A DNA stretch of 64,000 bases from contig NW_019775537.1 of NCBI RefSeq assembly GCF_001039355.2, positions 32,070 to 96,069 of the forward strand, written 5' to 3'. Of this stretch, positions 24,601-39,600 are shown piece after piece (position 1 is the first letter of the stretch; each line of letters begins with the position of its first letter). The translations under genes and the position numbers were made by a program. The notes beneath the pieces are model-generated. The model was not told where the DNA came from and did not search any database. It saw only the letters and a list, made by a program, of their open reading frames with translations. The stretch comes from Lingula anatina (Eukaryota > Brachiopoda > Lingulata > Lingulida > Lingulidae).

Positions 24601-27600
24601 AGGCCATTTTTTTTGTTCCCTGTGTACCAACCTTGTGAACTGAGTGCATACTCATTTATACTGTGCTCTTAATGTTCCGCGCGACTGAAAACACTAATAC
24701 AATACAACCGAAACACAATATTTCTGTTTAGTTGAAAACCTTTTGTTTAATGGACATAGGAAAAACTTAATCATTAGTCTGTGCAATTTGTAAAGCAGGC
24801 AAGAACAATTGCACCTGAGGACATTGCACTCTCAGCACCCTATTATATATTCGTAATATGTAATTATATTTTTGAACTAACAATGTACATATTAGTGGAA
24901 ATCTATATAAAAAAAATGTCATACCCTGCCTTTTTAATATGTGTTTTCTGCAAACACACAGGTTGATCAATACTTTTTTTAAGCCTTTATACAGGTACGT
25001 TGTGAAGGGAATTTGGTGCCGATCTTTTGCCACTCCTGAGATGACAAGTTGTGTTATGGATGCACATTTTTTTTCTGAATAAAAGTGAATTGGACATGCA
25101 TAGATATGTTTCATGCTCCCTGTAGGACAGTCAACTTATACTGCATTAACATTGGCAGTTGCCAAATATTTCTTGATATGTACGTTCCATTTACCAGGGG
25201 CGTAACCAGGCATACGCACGGATGCACTGTGCGTACAATTTTTTGAGCCAACCATGATATTATTCTCCATAAATTCAGTGTATACCTGAGAATTTTCAAA
25301 ATCTGTGCGTACAATTTTAAATGGTCTGGTAACGCCCCTGTTTACTAATCAAGATTATAAAAATGAATGATTCTGACCATCAGACTGATTGATTAAACAG
25401 CATAAATGAAGTGTTACCATAACATTGAAATATCCCCCTTACCCTGTTGGTGCTTTTGTTAGATATTCATCTGGGAATCTAATTATTGTTCCACCAAGGA
25501 AACATGATCACCTTATGTTGTGTCACCACTCTTGTCCTATAACATTTGGCATGTGCCCAAGTGCAAAATGCATTTGTTTGTCTGTTGACACTGAGTTGGG
25601 TACACCCATGTCAGCCCTTGAGCAGCTTTTTATACCTCAATATTCTGTTGTGTACTATTAAATATCAATTATAGAAACGGGTCCTTTAAGTTAAGTAATC
25701 ATGAGGTAGTACAGTTGTAGTCGTGTTGTTTTTGTTGCGCAGCACGTCTGTCTTATTATTTTGCTTTAGTAAATATGAAGAGCACACGTGGGGGACATTG
25801 TTAAAAGAAGTGTATATTAATCAAGGCAAATCAGTAGCACTTAAGGTGTGATTATGAATTATTAATGCTCTTTTAAGGGCTTCATTAGTGACACTCCAAG
25901 TTTAATGGTTATGGAGCACTGAAATGCCTGAAGTGATATTTATGATGAAGCACTGGCAAAAATGCTCTGTTCAAAGTTTGCCCTGTTAGATGATAATGTT
26001 TGAGTTGTTGATAATGCCGTGGCAAACCCATGCTTTCTTTCCATCCCTCACTTTGATTAGCTCAGAGAAGCCAGCATCTTGTCTCCTATTGAAACTCAGA
26101 TATATTTGCTTTTCCACCTGTATTCCCCATGGTAAAAGTAAATAAAAGCAGAGGAAATTAACATCTTACTTCTTCCTTTTGTTTGTGATAATTTGATTGA
26201 TCCGAGGCAAATGCAAGGATAGATGCCGAGTTCTCTGTTGATTCGACTCTTTTGAACCACGTTATTACATGGTCTCAGCTGACTGGACATATCATTCAGA
26301 CGAAGACATGCATCCATAATTTAAATGGATGTTTCTCATTTTGTACTGTCAGGTAGCAAATTACTTGAATCGGCAAATATGTGTGACTAACCTTAGAAAC
26401 AGAAGTCTTTTACAATGTAGAATATGGGCGTTTTCTTTGGGCTCCATTATTTTATCCTTTCACAATTCATATTAAAGGAAATTACCTGATGAACTTTCTG
26501 TCTGTTCATTATGTCATGAATACTTAAGCAGTATGAGGTCACAGTGGGGCAGAGTACTGGGAATTGGAATGACTCCAGGGAATAGATGGATCGCAAGGTT
26601 TGATGAAATTTTCTTTGGTTTCTAGAGAGAAATTGAGCACCAGTGAATGAATAAACAGAAATGTTGTATAAAGTTAATTTTCTTTATGATTAATATCTAA
26701 TAATAGCTCAGATGTTGTGCGCTGTTTGATGGAAAGAATAAGGAGAAGAAGAGAAAAAAAGAGAGTGAAGGGGAGAGATAGGTTAACAGAGTTTGGTAAA
26801 GAAAAAAATTAATAAGTGATAAAATACCACTAAAGCGACACATACTTAATCTGTACAGCAAACAAATACCACTGTGGTTTATTAAAGATCCTCACTTTCT
26901 CCACCATCAAAAGAATGTATGGCACCTGTTGGACCAGCGGGGCCCTAGTGACCACCACAATACAAATCTGGGGCTTTACCTGTAAAGAGCTAATAAACTG
27001 GTTAACAAAGACAGGGACATAATAATGTAATAGCCTCCACTTAGAGTACTTTAACAATTTAATAGATCCCCCCTGAGTTTAGCAAATAAACACATTATAT
27101 AAAATGTACCTGCCACCGAACACAACCCAATTCTGGACAGTCGCATTTACTTTAAATTCAATATCAATGAAAATCATTTTTAAGTTGTTTGAAAAGATTG
27201 AGGACAGTTTAATTTTGACACCTTTAATTCTTGATTCCCAATTAAATTGAAAATCACACAGGTATATTTTTATGTGAACTACTGCATGTCTATGAAAAGT
27301 TCCATTGCAATATATAATCTGGGTAGCTCATTGTCAAATGGGGATGGATTAGAATGCTGTCACGGTTATTTTTATATATCTGTTGAGCTTGAAGTAATTG
27401 GGACCAACGGAGCTGATCCTGTTATTAAAGTTACAGAAATGGCTTAATATGTACTTACGTATGTGTATCTGGTGCCCTCTATCTAGCACAGCTCTCCACC
27501 AGAAACTATCTGGGTGATGATGGCAATTCTTAGCAAAAATAGCTGTGACTATCTATAGTGAAAAAAAAAAAACATTCAGTGGCACAGTGAATAAATTTTA

Positions 27601-30600
27601 TGAAATGCAAATTAAAACATGTGGCATATACATTCTCTCTTGGACCCATGGTAGTGTTTCAAAAATTGGATTTAAGATTCATGCACTATATAAAATGTGA
27701 AAGAATTGGATTTAAGTATAGAGAAGAACAGTTAAGTCCAGTGAAACCAAAGACTCCTACACGTAGTTGTGACATAATAGTCATTAGGACATGGTAGAAA
27801 GCAGCGATGGATTGTTGCACAATTTTCTGCTCATAAAAAGAGTTCTGAATAGAAAATGTGAGGATTACATATTAGGAATTTTAAACTGGATTTATTTAGA
27901 GAATTAGATCCTAATGAGGGTAAAAACATCCAAGTTGTGACATAACATGAATAGTCATTAGGCAGGAAGGAGAACAGTTATTTGGTCTTACTTGTTAGCA
28001 TTCAGAATAATTCTTCACAAAATTATTCGGAGTATGGAGTGGTAAGAATAAATTTGATTTTAATGGAGGTAAAAGAAATCAAGTTTTAAGATAGCTTGTG
28101 ATAATGCGTCTTGAGCCTCTCTCTCTCTCTCCCCCCCCCCCCCACACCTACCCTTGAACTTCAGTAGTTTTGCTAGCCCTTGATTTAGCTTTAGTACATG
28201 ATCTTTTAAATTCAGTGTTTGTCAACAGAAACCATGTAAAACTTCCAGACAGAATACCCCAGTAAATGCATACAACATAAGAATAAAGTATATAATAGGT
28301 GAATTTGTCATACGTGTAGCTGTATGGGTTTTCACCAAACTAAAACAATGCAAATTGGATTATCTAAACAATTAGGTAATGGAATCATTTTCACATTTTG
28401 TGTCTTCATCTCCTCCTCCCTAATCCATGCCCCTACAGCCGTACTGAGGTATGTCAGTTTTAGAGTCATTTCTTCATCTTTTTTTTTTTTGCTTACAAAG
28501 TAAGAAATTATATTAGAAGAAAGACTTAAGAAGGTGACATCTGAGTTATTTTTCTGAACTTTCCATGTCATTGCTCAAATATTGAAGAAGTTATTTGTGC
28601 CAGGTAATTAGTTCTGTTGAAATTCACCTTTGTGAGCCTCTGGGAGCCAAACACAAGACCAGTCTCAGATTGTTTTGTAGCTCCCCCTTCTCCCATACAA
28701 CTACAACCCCACTTTAATTTACTCCCTGCAAAAACATTAGAATTCCATAGTGTGGGTGAGCTGTAAGGAGCTTATTGTGTGGTGCCAAAAAGTTTATTCT
28801 ACAAGAAGCCCCAATAGCTGTATTTTTGTATCATTTTATGGTGATTGGCAGCCCTTGTGCCTATTTTCTGTGAGCCATTGTCAGTGATTGGTTATTCAGA
28901 TGGAGTGTAACCTCTGTGTAAACGTCTGTACCAGATAGCATTATTAATTTTATTTAAAGGCAAATTTGATCCTTTTGGTGCTGTATTCACTAAAAATGAT
29001 GTAAGATGCGGTGCTATATGGTTTTGGCAGTTTAGTTATGAGAGGTCTAATCCATATAGTTCTTCCGAGTGGTCAATCTCATCTGAACTGGTCACAGTCG
29101 AGGTCTAATTGACAGACGAAATGGATCAATCTAGTTTAATTACTGGCCAAGAGATGCTAACAGTCATGGGCGACAGCAGCAGCAGTGGGAAAACAAGTCT
29201 GGGCCACAGTTAAACATACACGGTGGCCACCGGGTTGAGAAAACCTCACAGTTCACTTGCCGTTCCCATTGGAAATCAACTGTGAAAACAACCAGGACAA
29301 AAATCTAACCAAACATGGCTCCCAATGCAAAGTAGATACAGTTTATACAGTCTATTCAGTTAAAACATCATCAAGGAGAAAGTGGTCATATAGGCACCTG
29401 TTTGACTGCCGGATAGAACGGATAGAACGGCACCAAGGTTATTGATTGGAGGGTTGATTGGTGATCAGAATTGGACTTTGGGATACATTGTGTATTCTGC
29501 TGTCAAGGTAGGAAGAGGCTGCAAGGGAATTATCTCATCCTTTTTGGATCTGGTGACAGAATAAGGACAACTTGGTGACAACCATTTAGTGTAAATGACA
29601 GGATTACAGTGGGGGGATTCTAATCCTGTAAAGAGAAATTTATTCTTGCTTATCAGACACTTTGATGCCTGAATTTACTTTTAAAAAAAGGGCTGGAAAA
29701 TTCTGGGGTCCTATTTTTTAAGCCTCGTCAGCGTTGGTAGCACAAAGAATTATCTTGGATTTTTTCTACCCCATGTTGTACAGCTCAACTCAGCTATGAG
29801 GGTGGTATGTTTGACACAGGACACTGATGGGGGATTTGTATTGATTTAAAATAAATCTCGATGCAAGTTTAGATAACTGATGTTAAGCAGCGACAATGTA
29901 ACCAATAGAATCGGATTTAGGAGATATTCCCCTCGGTGATAGGAGATCATGGGAGGAACGAAGTAGCTCCAAGGTGATAAATATCTGTTTTATTCCTCTC
30001 ACTGCTTTCATTCATCAAGGATGAATTGCAGATATTGCTGAGACACAGCATTTGATGGAGAATAATTTTGCAGCAAAGACATAAAGGAAAAATGTAGCAA
30101 TATACCAAGCCCTATTTTGTTTAGAATGAAAAACATTCTCATTAACCTGCAAAAGAGCAACAAAAAACAATTGAAAGATCATGATCAATGGAACATGGTG
30201 GAAAGAAAGAAGGGACGGATGAAAGTGCAATTTGAGGAGCTTTCCCTGCCAAGGAGACGGGCATGTATAATATAGAATGGTGATGTCAGGCGCTTTTGCC
30301 AATATGCATGATCTGTCGTTACCAGTGGTGGGGGTGAAGGTTTGGCCAACACTCGTGTACCCCAATACAACCAAAACCAAGGACAACAAGTTGAACAGGA
30401 CATATAGTAACAATGACATCAAAGAGATATATACACAGGAAAGGTAGGCATTTTTTTAAGGGGTGAGTTGACAGCTGGAGCAAAAGTAAATGAGAATTTA
30501 TTGAATTTTAATTTTCAGATCAATTGACAAGGACCAAGGGAGAAAAGTCTGAATAGTAAAACACTCAGTGATTTGAATAATTCTTTCTCTCCACAATTAT

Positions 30601-33600
30601 CAGGCAAAACCAAAGAACTTTCTCTCACTCAGCATCTTTTGTATGCAATTACAGTGCCACTGATTTATTTACAGTTGGAAAAAAAGTTTTTCATTCAGCA
30701 ATTCATGGTATACTAACTGGTTGAGTATGTGGCAGCTATCAGAAAATTTGTCCCAGACCACAAATCCAGCTGTGTTAAGTATTGATATGTCATTTTATAT
30801 AGTGGTGAAGGATTGTTACTGAGTTACGCAAGGAGTCGTGTAACATTTGATTTAGTCATTGTGCAGTGGCGCAGAATTTTAAACCAAACCAGCATGGCAT
30901 TTATTTGTAGCATAAGGTTCAGGTAACATTACCTCAGGAAAGTGTGGATAGGTTTACTTTGATGTTGTATTTTGAGGGCATTTAAACAAAGTTTTTGAAA
31001 AGATTATTTCTTTAAGCCAAGAGGAGAGTAAAATCTATGTTTTATTTACTTTTGTCAGATTTTTGGTGTGAAATGTTTCAACCCCCTCCTTTTTTTTTTA
31101 AAAAAAAGGTCTGAAAATATCTAAAAAAGAAAAGAGAGAATTACATGTATACCAGTATATCCTTCTTCTATTTAACAGCTCACTACAGCCATGCACGATT
31201 GAACAGCTAAGTCTGTATTTGAACTATTCAGGCACACTACAATTCAACATTTCATTTGATGTGCTGGATGTATAAAATGTTGAAATTAGCACGCTCAAAT
31301 AGCCAGGGGCTCTACTTTTTTTAACAGCAGGGAAATAAACATATGTTTACTCGCCTCTCTGCTTGTCCAAAGGCTACCCTTAAGGGACATCTCTTTAACA
31401 ATATGTCCTGCAAGCCCTTTAGAGAAAGTTTTGTGGGGGGTTAACTTATTATTGACAACCCTGCAGGGTGTTTGATTTTAAATTCTTCTTTAATCCCAAG
31501 ATGTGTGAGAACGATTTTTTGAGACCAGATAATTCATATCATAAGCCTACTTAAATGAATATAGCTGGCTTTAATTCCATCTTATGCGGAAAGACTATAA
31601 AATTTGATATAGCATATCTTTATGTACATCTTCTTTGATGGCTTTATTATTGCTTGGAGACTGTGCTTTTAGAGAATCATTACACTTGAGTGAACAATAT
31701 ATCTTGTTTGGACTGTGCAGGCTTGCTAAAAGACAGATGGAGTTACAAAGAAAAGTGACAACATTTTGTTAAAACAACAGTTCACCTTGCTGTTTGAAGT
31801 CTGGCTTTGTTCACCTGTAGGCAACTTTGCCATATTAGTACCATTTGATTTGTTCTATTGTCCGAGGTTTTTGGCAAATGTGTCCATTTAGAGCAGAAAT
31901 AACTTATCTCAAGGTGGTCCAAAGTCAACATCCATTGTGGGAAAATACCTTAAGTACACAGTCATAGTGAAAAACAAATTATTATCTTATCCAAAGGTAA
32001 AAGCCCAATCTAAATGTTGATTTTGGCACTTTTGATTACGTGACAAGAAATAACTTATTCATTTTAGCACAATATAGCTTCATGTTGTGAGGCATTTCAA
32101 ATGGAGGAAAAAAATGCTGTCAATTTTTTTTTTCATTTTTGTAAAAGCTTAAGCACTTTCTTGTTATTTTAAACCCAAGAGCTTGCTTTGATGATGTCTA
32201 TATTGTATGCTTTTTAAAACTATATTGAAATTGATCAACACAGCCTTACAAATCTTATGGCAATTTTAAGTGTGAAGTAGTATGAGGTGTTTGTTGTCTT
32301 TTTTTCCTTTTTTTTTCTTTCTTTTTTGACATCTTTGAGTAGAAATCATTAGTCAAGTCACCTGTGTTGTTAAGGTATCAGATTAACCATAAAAAGATGG
32401 CATTTCAATTTACTGGAATAGTAATTGATATTGCTTAAAAGGCTGGATCGGAAGAGGGAAAGAAATAATAGACCAGGTGTAAGATTGTAGGTAGAATTAT
32501 AGGAATGTTGTTTTAGATATATATATTATAGCAGCAAAAATCCTCTTTGGTTTTAGAAAATTTTAATGCATCTCATAGTGAAAATATTCATATCTTATAT
32601 TCATATAATAAATGTGCAGGGTTGATAGGAAAGTAGATTGTCTAGCTTCTTCAGTAGTCTATTATGCATATAGTTGAGTTGAGTTGAGAGTTGAATATAA
32701 GAGAGGATTTTTCTATCGAAAGTGTTTTATCTTATAACCATTTAAAGAATTTTAGTAATTTTACTTTGATTTTATTGACATTTACTCAAATTTGGGAAGC
32801 TTAGTCTTTTTTGCAAGTTTTTAAACCTTTTATCCAACTGTTACTAACATAATTGAACTTTCGTCTCTTGCTAAAGTTACTGTTAACTTATATTTACTGG
32901 CAACTGTGATAGTATACGCTTTTATGCCTATTTCTATACCTCAGAGTCTAAAATTTCAATATTTTATAATAAAACAGAGTGGCTGTCATAACATGCACTG
33001 TCCAAGAAAACGTTCATGGTCAGTGAAGTGAAACATTTTCATTGTGAAATGTTACATTTGTATCAATGCAGGAAGGTGGTGCTGTTGTGGGAACACGTTA
33101 ACTCTGCGGAGTCTGCCACGGTGACATGAATGCTGAGTTGACACAGAATAACATGTCTTTGGGGTGAGAGAAGAATAGGCCATCGTAACTGTAGCCACTG
33201 TCAGCTTTGTTTTCCATGGTTGCCCTGGTGTGTGTGGCTGAGCTCGGGTCTCCCCCGCCTCTTTCGCCCCCAGATCAATTTTGGCATCTTGTTCTTAACA
33301 ATATCAAAACACAGCCAAACCTAATGAGCCTTGTTTTCTGAGGCATCAACCCATAGTGGTTAATAATTCAAATAAAGGTCAGTATTATTTTTTAATTGGT
33401 GGACCCTTTGTCACAGTCATAACGAACTCCTTTCGGTTTTTGTTTTGAAATGTAACCCCGTGCTCGGCTTACAATAACAGACTTGAATGGTGGACAGGGA
33501 AAGGTTTCACAACCGACTGGCTCTGGCATTAATTCATCGTTTCCACACCGAAGTACACATTGTGCTGGGCCTGCCAGCGATTGTTGCAGATATTTGGGTT

Positions 33601-36600
33601 GGCGCTAGGCATAATGGGCTGATCAGTCACTCTATTGAACAGGCATTGAGTTTACTTTACCCGGGGCACTGCCAGCACAATACCACTGAAGGCTGTCCCT
33701 CATAGCAAGTTTATACTTCTCTCTGGATCGTAACTATATGTAACAATACATGGGCAAATAACTCAGGCCATACAAAGTCATGAGAATATTGTACGTGGAG
33801 TCTGCTTGGTACCTACCACATATGTGTTACAAAAATGGACACTTACTTGAAGACTTGTTTTAAAGACTTTTTATAAAAACTTAATGTGTGCATATGTGCA
33901 TAATATTCTCTGGCTTTACATATTTATCCCCTGAAATTGAATCAAATTTTAAAAGTGATGTGCCATAAGTACATGGTGTAGCAAGAATTCTTTAATAACA
34001 ATAAAAGAGTTATTTGGTATAATACAAATACTTCCGCAAAGTGCTATCACACATAAACTTGAAACAGTATTGTTCTAAAATAATCATGTTTGATCCACTA
34101 GACAACCTATAAGTTAACTTAATTGTGATTTTTTTTATTGTCTGAAGTACAGCACATGAGCCATATTTGTAGACACCCTCCTCCCTTCCTCCTGCAAGAA
34201 CCATCCTTCTATGCCACAGATATAAATGTATTTTAGATAAAACTGGATGTCAGATGATATGAGACCTCTAACTAGTTTGTCCAGGTACACTGGAATACAC
34301 CTGTAGATATCGTCTATCCAGCAGCCCAGATCAGATATAGGAAAGCCCAATAACTTTCATCTTGGAGTTTGCAACTGTACAGAACTGATAAAAGAGTGTC
34401 TGTGTTGTTCTGATTGATAAGATGCTCCTCCCATAAAATATCCTGATTAAGCAATAAGATAAACATGTTAGACGCCGCTTTAATACAGGCATATCAATTT
34501 TAGGTTATCACCTCAGTTTTGATTTCTTGCCAGTATATGATATGATAGACTATGTTTTAAAATGTCAGGGTGTTCCCCTTGGTGGCTAAAGTTAAATCGA
34601 GCCCTTCTCTTATAGTCACTCTCTGACTGATTTTTTGTTTTTGTTTAAATGTCTTTTTAATATAACAAAACTCTTAGTGTTAAAAAAATATCTGACAGTC
34701 TTTAGCTTTGAATAAACAAGTAGGATTGAGCTATGATTTTATAACTGCTTTACGCTGTCATGGTAGACAAGTTTATGTACGTTTTAGATTAAAAACCACA
34801 GTGACAGGTAAAAAGGTGTGAAACTGAACACCTTGAAATAACATATCCAAAGCATTTGTGGATTAGTCTTGACATTGCACATTATCCTAGATGAGGCTGG
34901 CATTATTTTCAAGATAATATCTTTTGTAAATAGAGAAATAGACATCTTTATGAAATACACATCGGCTCAGTGCTCAAATTCCAATTGTACATTCCAGAGA
35001 GTGTAGGAGAGTTATCTCCAAATGAAATTTTTATTTAAATCAATGTATACAGTACTGAATCCAATGGAGGCATGCTTATGATGTTGTAAGAAACACGTCT
35101 ATCACTTTTTTTATGTCAAATACCAGCTCTGCACTCGTGTGCTTTAGTGTTAGGACTTTAATCTTAGAAGTAGGCTGGTTTCTAGGGAAAGGTGGCACAC
35201 GACTCAGTCTTTGGGAGGGGTAACTTAGATATCAAGCAGCATAGGATTCATTATATTTACTTAGGTTAAATGACTTCTATTTACAGCCTTTTTTCTTGAA
35301 TAGCCTGATAAAAGACAAAAATGTAGATTTGTGCGTCTTATTAACAAGGTGAAACAACTAGGAATTATAAAGGAGTGTCATCTTGATTAGTATGGTGTTT
35401 ATCCTTCAAATGAAAATATATGAGCAGAAAATAATTTTCAAAGTACATTATGATAAATGATAGGTTGTTATTTATTATGATGAAAATATGGGCTTTGAGA
35501 AATTAGACAATATGGTGAAAAGCGCATCCAAATGCTGTCTCAACCAAAAACACAATCAGCATATGTCTGTTTTATGCTCTCCTACTGCAATCTGCAATTC
35601 TATACAATACAGATACATGCACTATGTTGCAATTATAGAAAAAAATATATATAGGCCCTATACAGAAGAAATTTATGTTTGAATTTGCAAGATGAAATTT
35701 TTCTCATACTCGTAATGTTTTTATCCTTTAGCAAGGCAGATTTTTAACAAAGTAAAAACTAACCTTTGAATTCTAAGAAATTTGTGCACTGAAAGTAAAA
35801 TTAATCTGTTTTTGGCAACTTTTATTTCAGTTATTTATCTCAATATGAATAAGATATGTTCAAATTAGTTATTTTCCTCTCGATATACTCTTCTCCTGGA
35901 ATGGAGAATCCATTTTTCTTGCCAATTAAGCACTTTATGTTGCAATGAATAAAAGCTTATTGTTATGCAATTGTTTTGATTATAATCGCCAGCTAAGTCA
36001 TTTCCCAGGCAAGATAGCTTTACTTTGAATTTCTGTATTTGATGATGATTTTAACACACATAAAATGTGCTTTATAATCCAAAACAAAACAAAAAAAATT
36101 ACAAAGATACATTTTTGCTTTGTTTGGCAATAGGGATAATGTGACTAGAAGGATCAGCCACCTGATGTGTCAGCAGAATAGTACCACGTGAAGGAGTTTT
36201 GATTAGTATGAGCAAACCCATTTAGCCATGGAGCAATTATTGAAGGTGGAGCTTCGTTTGCACATGCATGAAAATTTTATTTTAGATATTTACATGAACG
36301 TTATGTAAATGACAATATAAATGTTGGTCATTGTGCCTTTTTTCTCTCTATTCTTTTTTCCCCTAGAAATATTGATGGTTATTTCTGGGTATTCTAATTA
36401 AACTGCTGCTAATTGTGCACTTGAAAAGCCTCCTGTAGTTCATTAGCTTCTTTTGTTGACTTGTGTTTTGATGGTTTCCATCCTTGGGATAGCTGTGTCA
36501 ACCCGACTAACTGAGACAAAGGGAATATGAGGGGATCACTTTAGGGGGCCATGCAGTTGGGGCCCGGCAAGGGGTGGGAGGCAACTTAAATGTATTTATG

Positions 36601-39600
36601 TTGGAGTAGAGTTAGATTTGTACACTTAGCAGGAATTTGACAAAGGTGAAATAAAAGAATCCCTGAAGGAATCTGTTTTAGAGGAGTGATCGAAATATAA
36701 TGCAATCTGATAAACAAGTACTTCCAAGATTATACAAGTGCTAGATGTTATATCATCTTGATATTATTGGTATTAAATCAGGCACAATGGGAAATGACCA
36801 TGGCTATTAAATTTGTTAATCTGGGATAAGTGACGGCAGCCAGATAAGTAGCTGCACATTCTCAGGACAAGTTTGGATGAATAAAATGCTTTATTTCATC
36901 TTAGGGCAGGGACAGGTAGAAGGAAGGAATGGGATATTGAAGAAGATGATTCAGATGATGTTGATATATTTTGGATTTTAGAGACTGGTGATTGACATAA
37001 AAAATAAAATGAAAGTGAACCTTAATTCTGAGTGCAGATTTTAAAATTTATTACATCTTTTATGCACATAAATCACTGTTCCACATACAGTAACTGTTGG
37101 TTGCATCACTTTACTATTGTATAAGTCAGATATGTATGCCATGTAAATGAATGAAAAAAAAACTCTTTCTTGTGTAACAGAAGTGAAAGTTAAATTACCA
37201 AGCAAAATTTTCTGCTGCAGCATTTTAAACAAAATTTCATTATTTTGCTTGGTATGATTTGTTGACATTCTAGAATATCTGAAAACCAAACATATATAAT
37301 CTATATCCATAACAAACCTATTCTTTATACTTGCCATTCAATAATACTCGAAATATTTTATTCTAATCCATTCAAGTATCAGTATCTCATTTTGAAGGGG
37401 AAGTACAAATACAACACATTTCTGTTTTTAATCTGACACACAAAGGGTTGATCCCCATAAGCAATGAGTGGAAAACCTTCATTTGTTCCCCCCCCCCTCC
37501 CCCCCCCAACTACCTGCCTCAAGATCTCCAACAAAGCTGCCACTCTTGCCAGACAAAGGAGATGTCATCGAGGCTGCTTGAGAAGCTCCTTGGTGTAACA
37601 TCTAGCCTCTTTGGTAACATGAACTAATTCTAAAAATAAAAAGATTCAATATTCGCTTGGTGGGAGAACAGACTTGATTACCAAATCATTGTGGGTTTGT
37701 TTCTCATTTCTTATCTTCAAACAATTACAGTGTATAGTTTTGATTTTCAATTTTTTATAAGAGGGTTAACCTCTCGGATCACTCCCCTCCCCCCCACCCC
37801 CAACCCCCACCCCAAATCAAAGCATTTTGCATTATTTAAGTAAAACAACAAATATACCTTTCAATTTCTGAATTTGTAAGTTTAAGTTATTAACTGTAAA
37901 GAAATACAACACAATATCTTGTTCTTCTAGTAAATTGCCATTGCTTTCACATTGCTATTTCTGTTCTGTTTCGAATATTAATGATTCTTTTCTGGCACAT
38001 TCAATCAAAAACTTATTGTGGATAACAAAATAATTAGGAAAAAAATTTAATGAGCTAGACTTACACAATTTGTAGTGAAATTAAGTATGCATAATTAAAA
38101 ATAATTTAAAACCAGAATTACAATATTTCATTAAAAATCAGTGATTCTATTGTGATTATTATTTCATAGCAACAGAATTTTATGATTATGTTACTGTTTT
38201 AGAATAAGAATTGCTTAAACTGTGTAAAATTCCTCTAATAAATATGTGAGTTCTAACTTGGCTTAAAAACATTCAGTCTTTCACTTCTTTAATGGCCGAA
38301 GGCATGTCAGTCAGAAGCTTTGAAAGTACATTATGACATGGACAAAACTGGCTGTAAGCTGCCTTTTCTTAACATACTGTAGACTGCATAAAAACTCATT
38401 TTGAACCCAGTATGTATAGCCTAACTTCCTTCCAATCCATCTTTGTTATGAAAGCATTTTATGCAATATGCTGTTGTAATGTCTGTGGATTGTTACAAGC
38501 CATAGCTATTGAGTAGGAATATGACATGGCATTTTGAAAGGAAGTGTGGCATCTAATGATGTCTGTATAACTTAGTTAACAGCAGTGTCACACTGATATT
38601 ACTGACACTGTTGACAGAGTTCATTACTTTGTAACAAATAGCATGTATACAATATGTTCCTTTATGTGTTATTAATGAAGAAATACAAATTGAAGCACCG
38701 AAAGCCAACATTTTTCTGTTTATTTTTTTATTATTATTTTGGTTGTTGCTATTGTGTTTCCTTTCCAGACTTAGTTATTTTCAATTTAATAATGATTAAA
38801 ATTATTATAACATAGTCATATATGACTATAAGTTGTATTCAGAAGAAGACAGAATTTCTCAATAGGATTTCCCCACTTTACAGTATAAAATAAAATTCAA
38901 GAGCCAACAGCACTGTATCACATGGGTTCTTTTATACATTAATAACAATGATAGAGTATACAATTTTGCAAATGGAAAAAGAATGCTCAGGATATTGCCA
39001 GTGGAAAGTCAGCTTCCTATTGTGTTGAAATCTGAGCCCTGAGCATCTCAGCATCTGATTGAACTTTCCCAGAATGTGATTCCATTTGGAAATAAAAAAG
39101 AGATTGTGTGGCCAAAATCTCAGGCTGCATAGATGATATGTACTGATAGCGCTCTTTTGGCCTAGCACATACTAGCACTGTACTTGTATATATGAGATGA
39201 AATGTAATTTTAAAATGTGGACACCATTATTGGCCTGGTTCAGCCCATTTCCTCCTAGTATATATAAATGTCAACACACAGGATGCAGCCCATGCTTTTG
39301 TTCCAGCTCTGTTCTTAGTTGAAAGACCAGTGTGTTTCTTCCCTGGTGATTTTCATAGGAAAAGGAATTTACAAAATCATTGTGGGAATATTGGTTCAGA
39401 TATTTCAATGTTTTTTTTTTCTCTCTCTGTATGTAAGGTCAATATAACCACACTGTTTACAAGGACACTATTGCTCACAATGTTTTTTGCATGATCAGGT
39501 TCCTTGAATGATAACTGAGGAATTGAGCTCATTGTATTTGTTGAGAGTTTCCAAGTTATACTTGCCAATGTATTTATAATGAAGCGCTGTGACAGGTGAA

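Noticed and set aside
30015-30422. 135-codon minus-strand frame with a signal-peptide-like start
   Set aside because: It has no recognisable domain, lies deep in an intron, and overlaps another equally open frame. The hydrophobic start is expected from T-rich DNA. It would need transcript evidence.
33487-33705. 72-codon plus-strand frame in a less AT-rich island
   Set aside because: It shows no family resemblance and no splice or polyadenylation context. The island is more plausibly regulatory or neutral.
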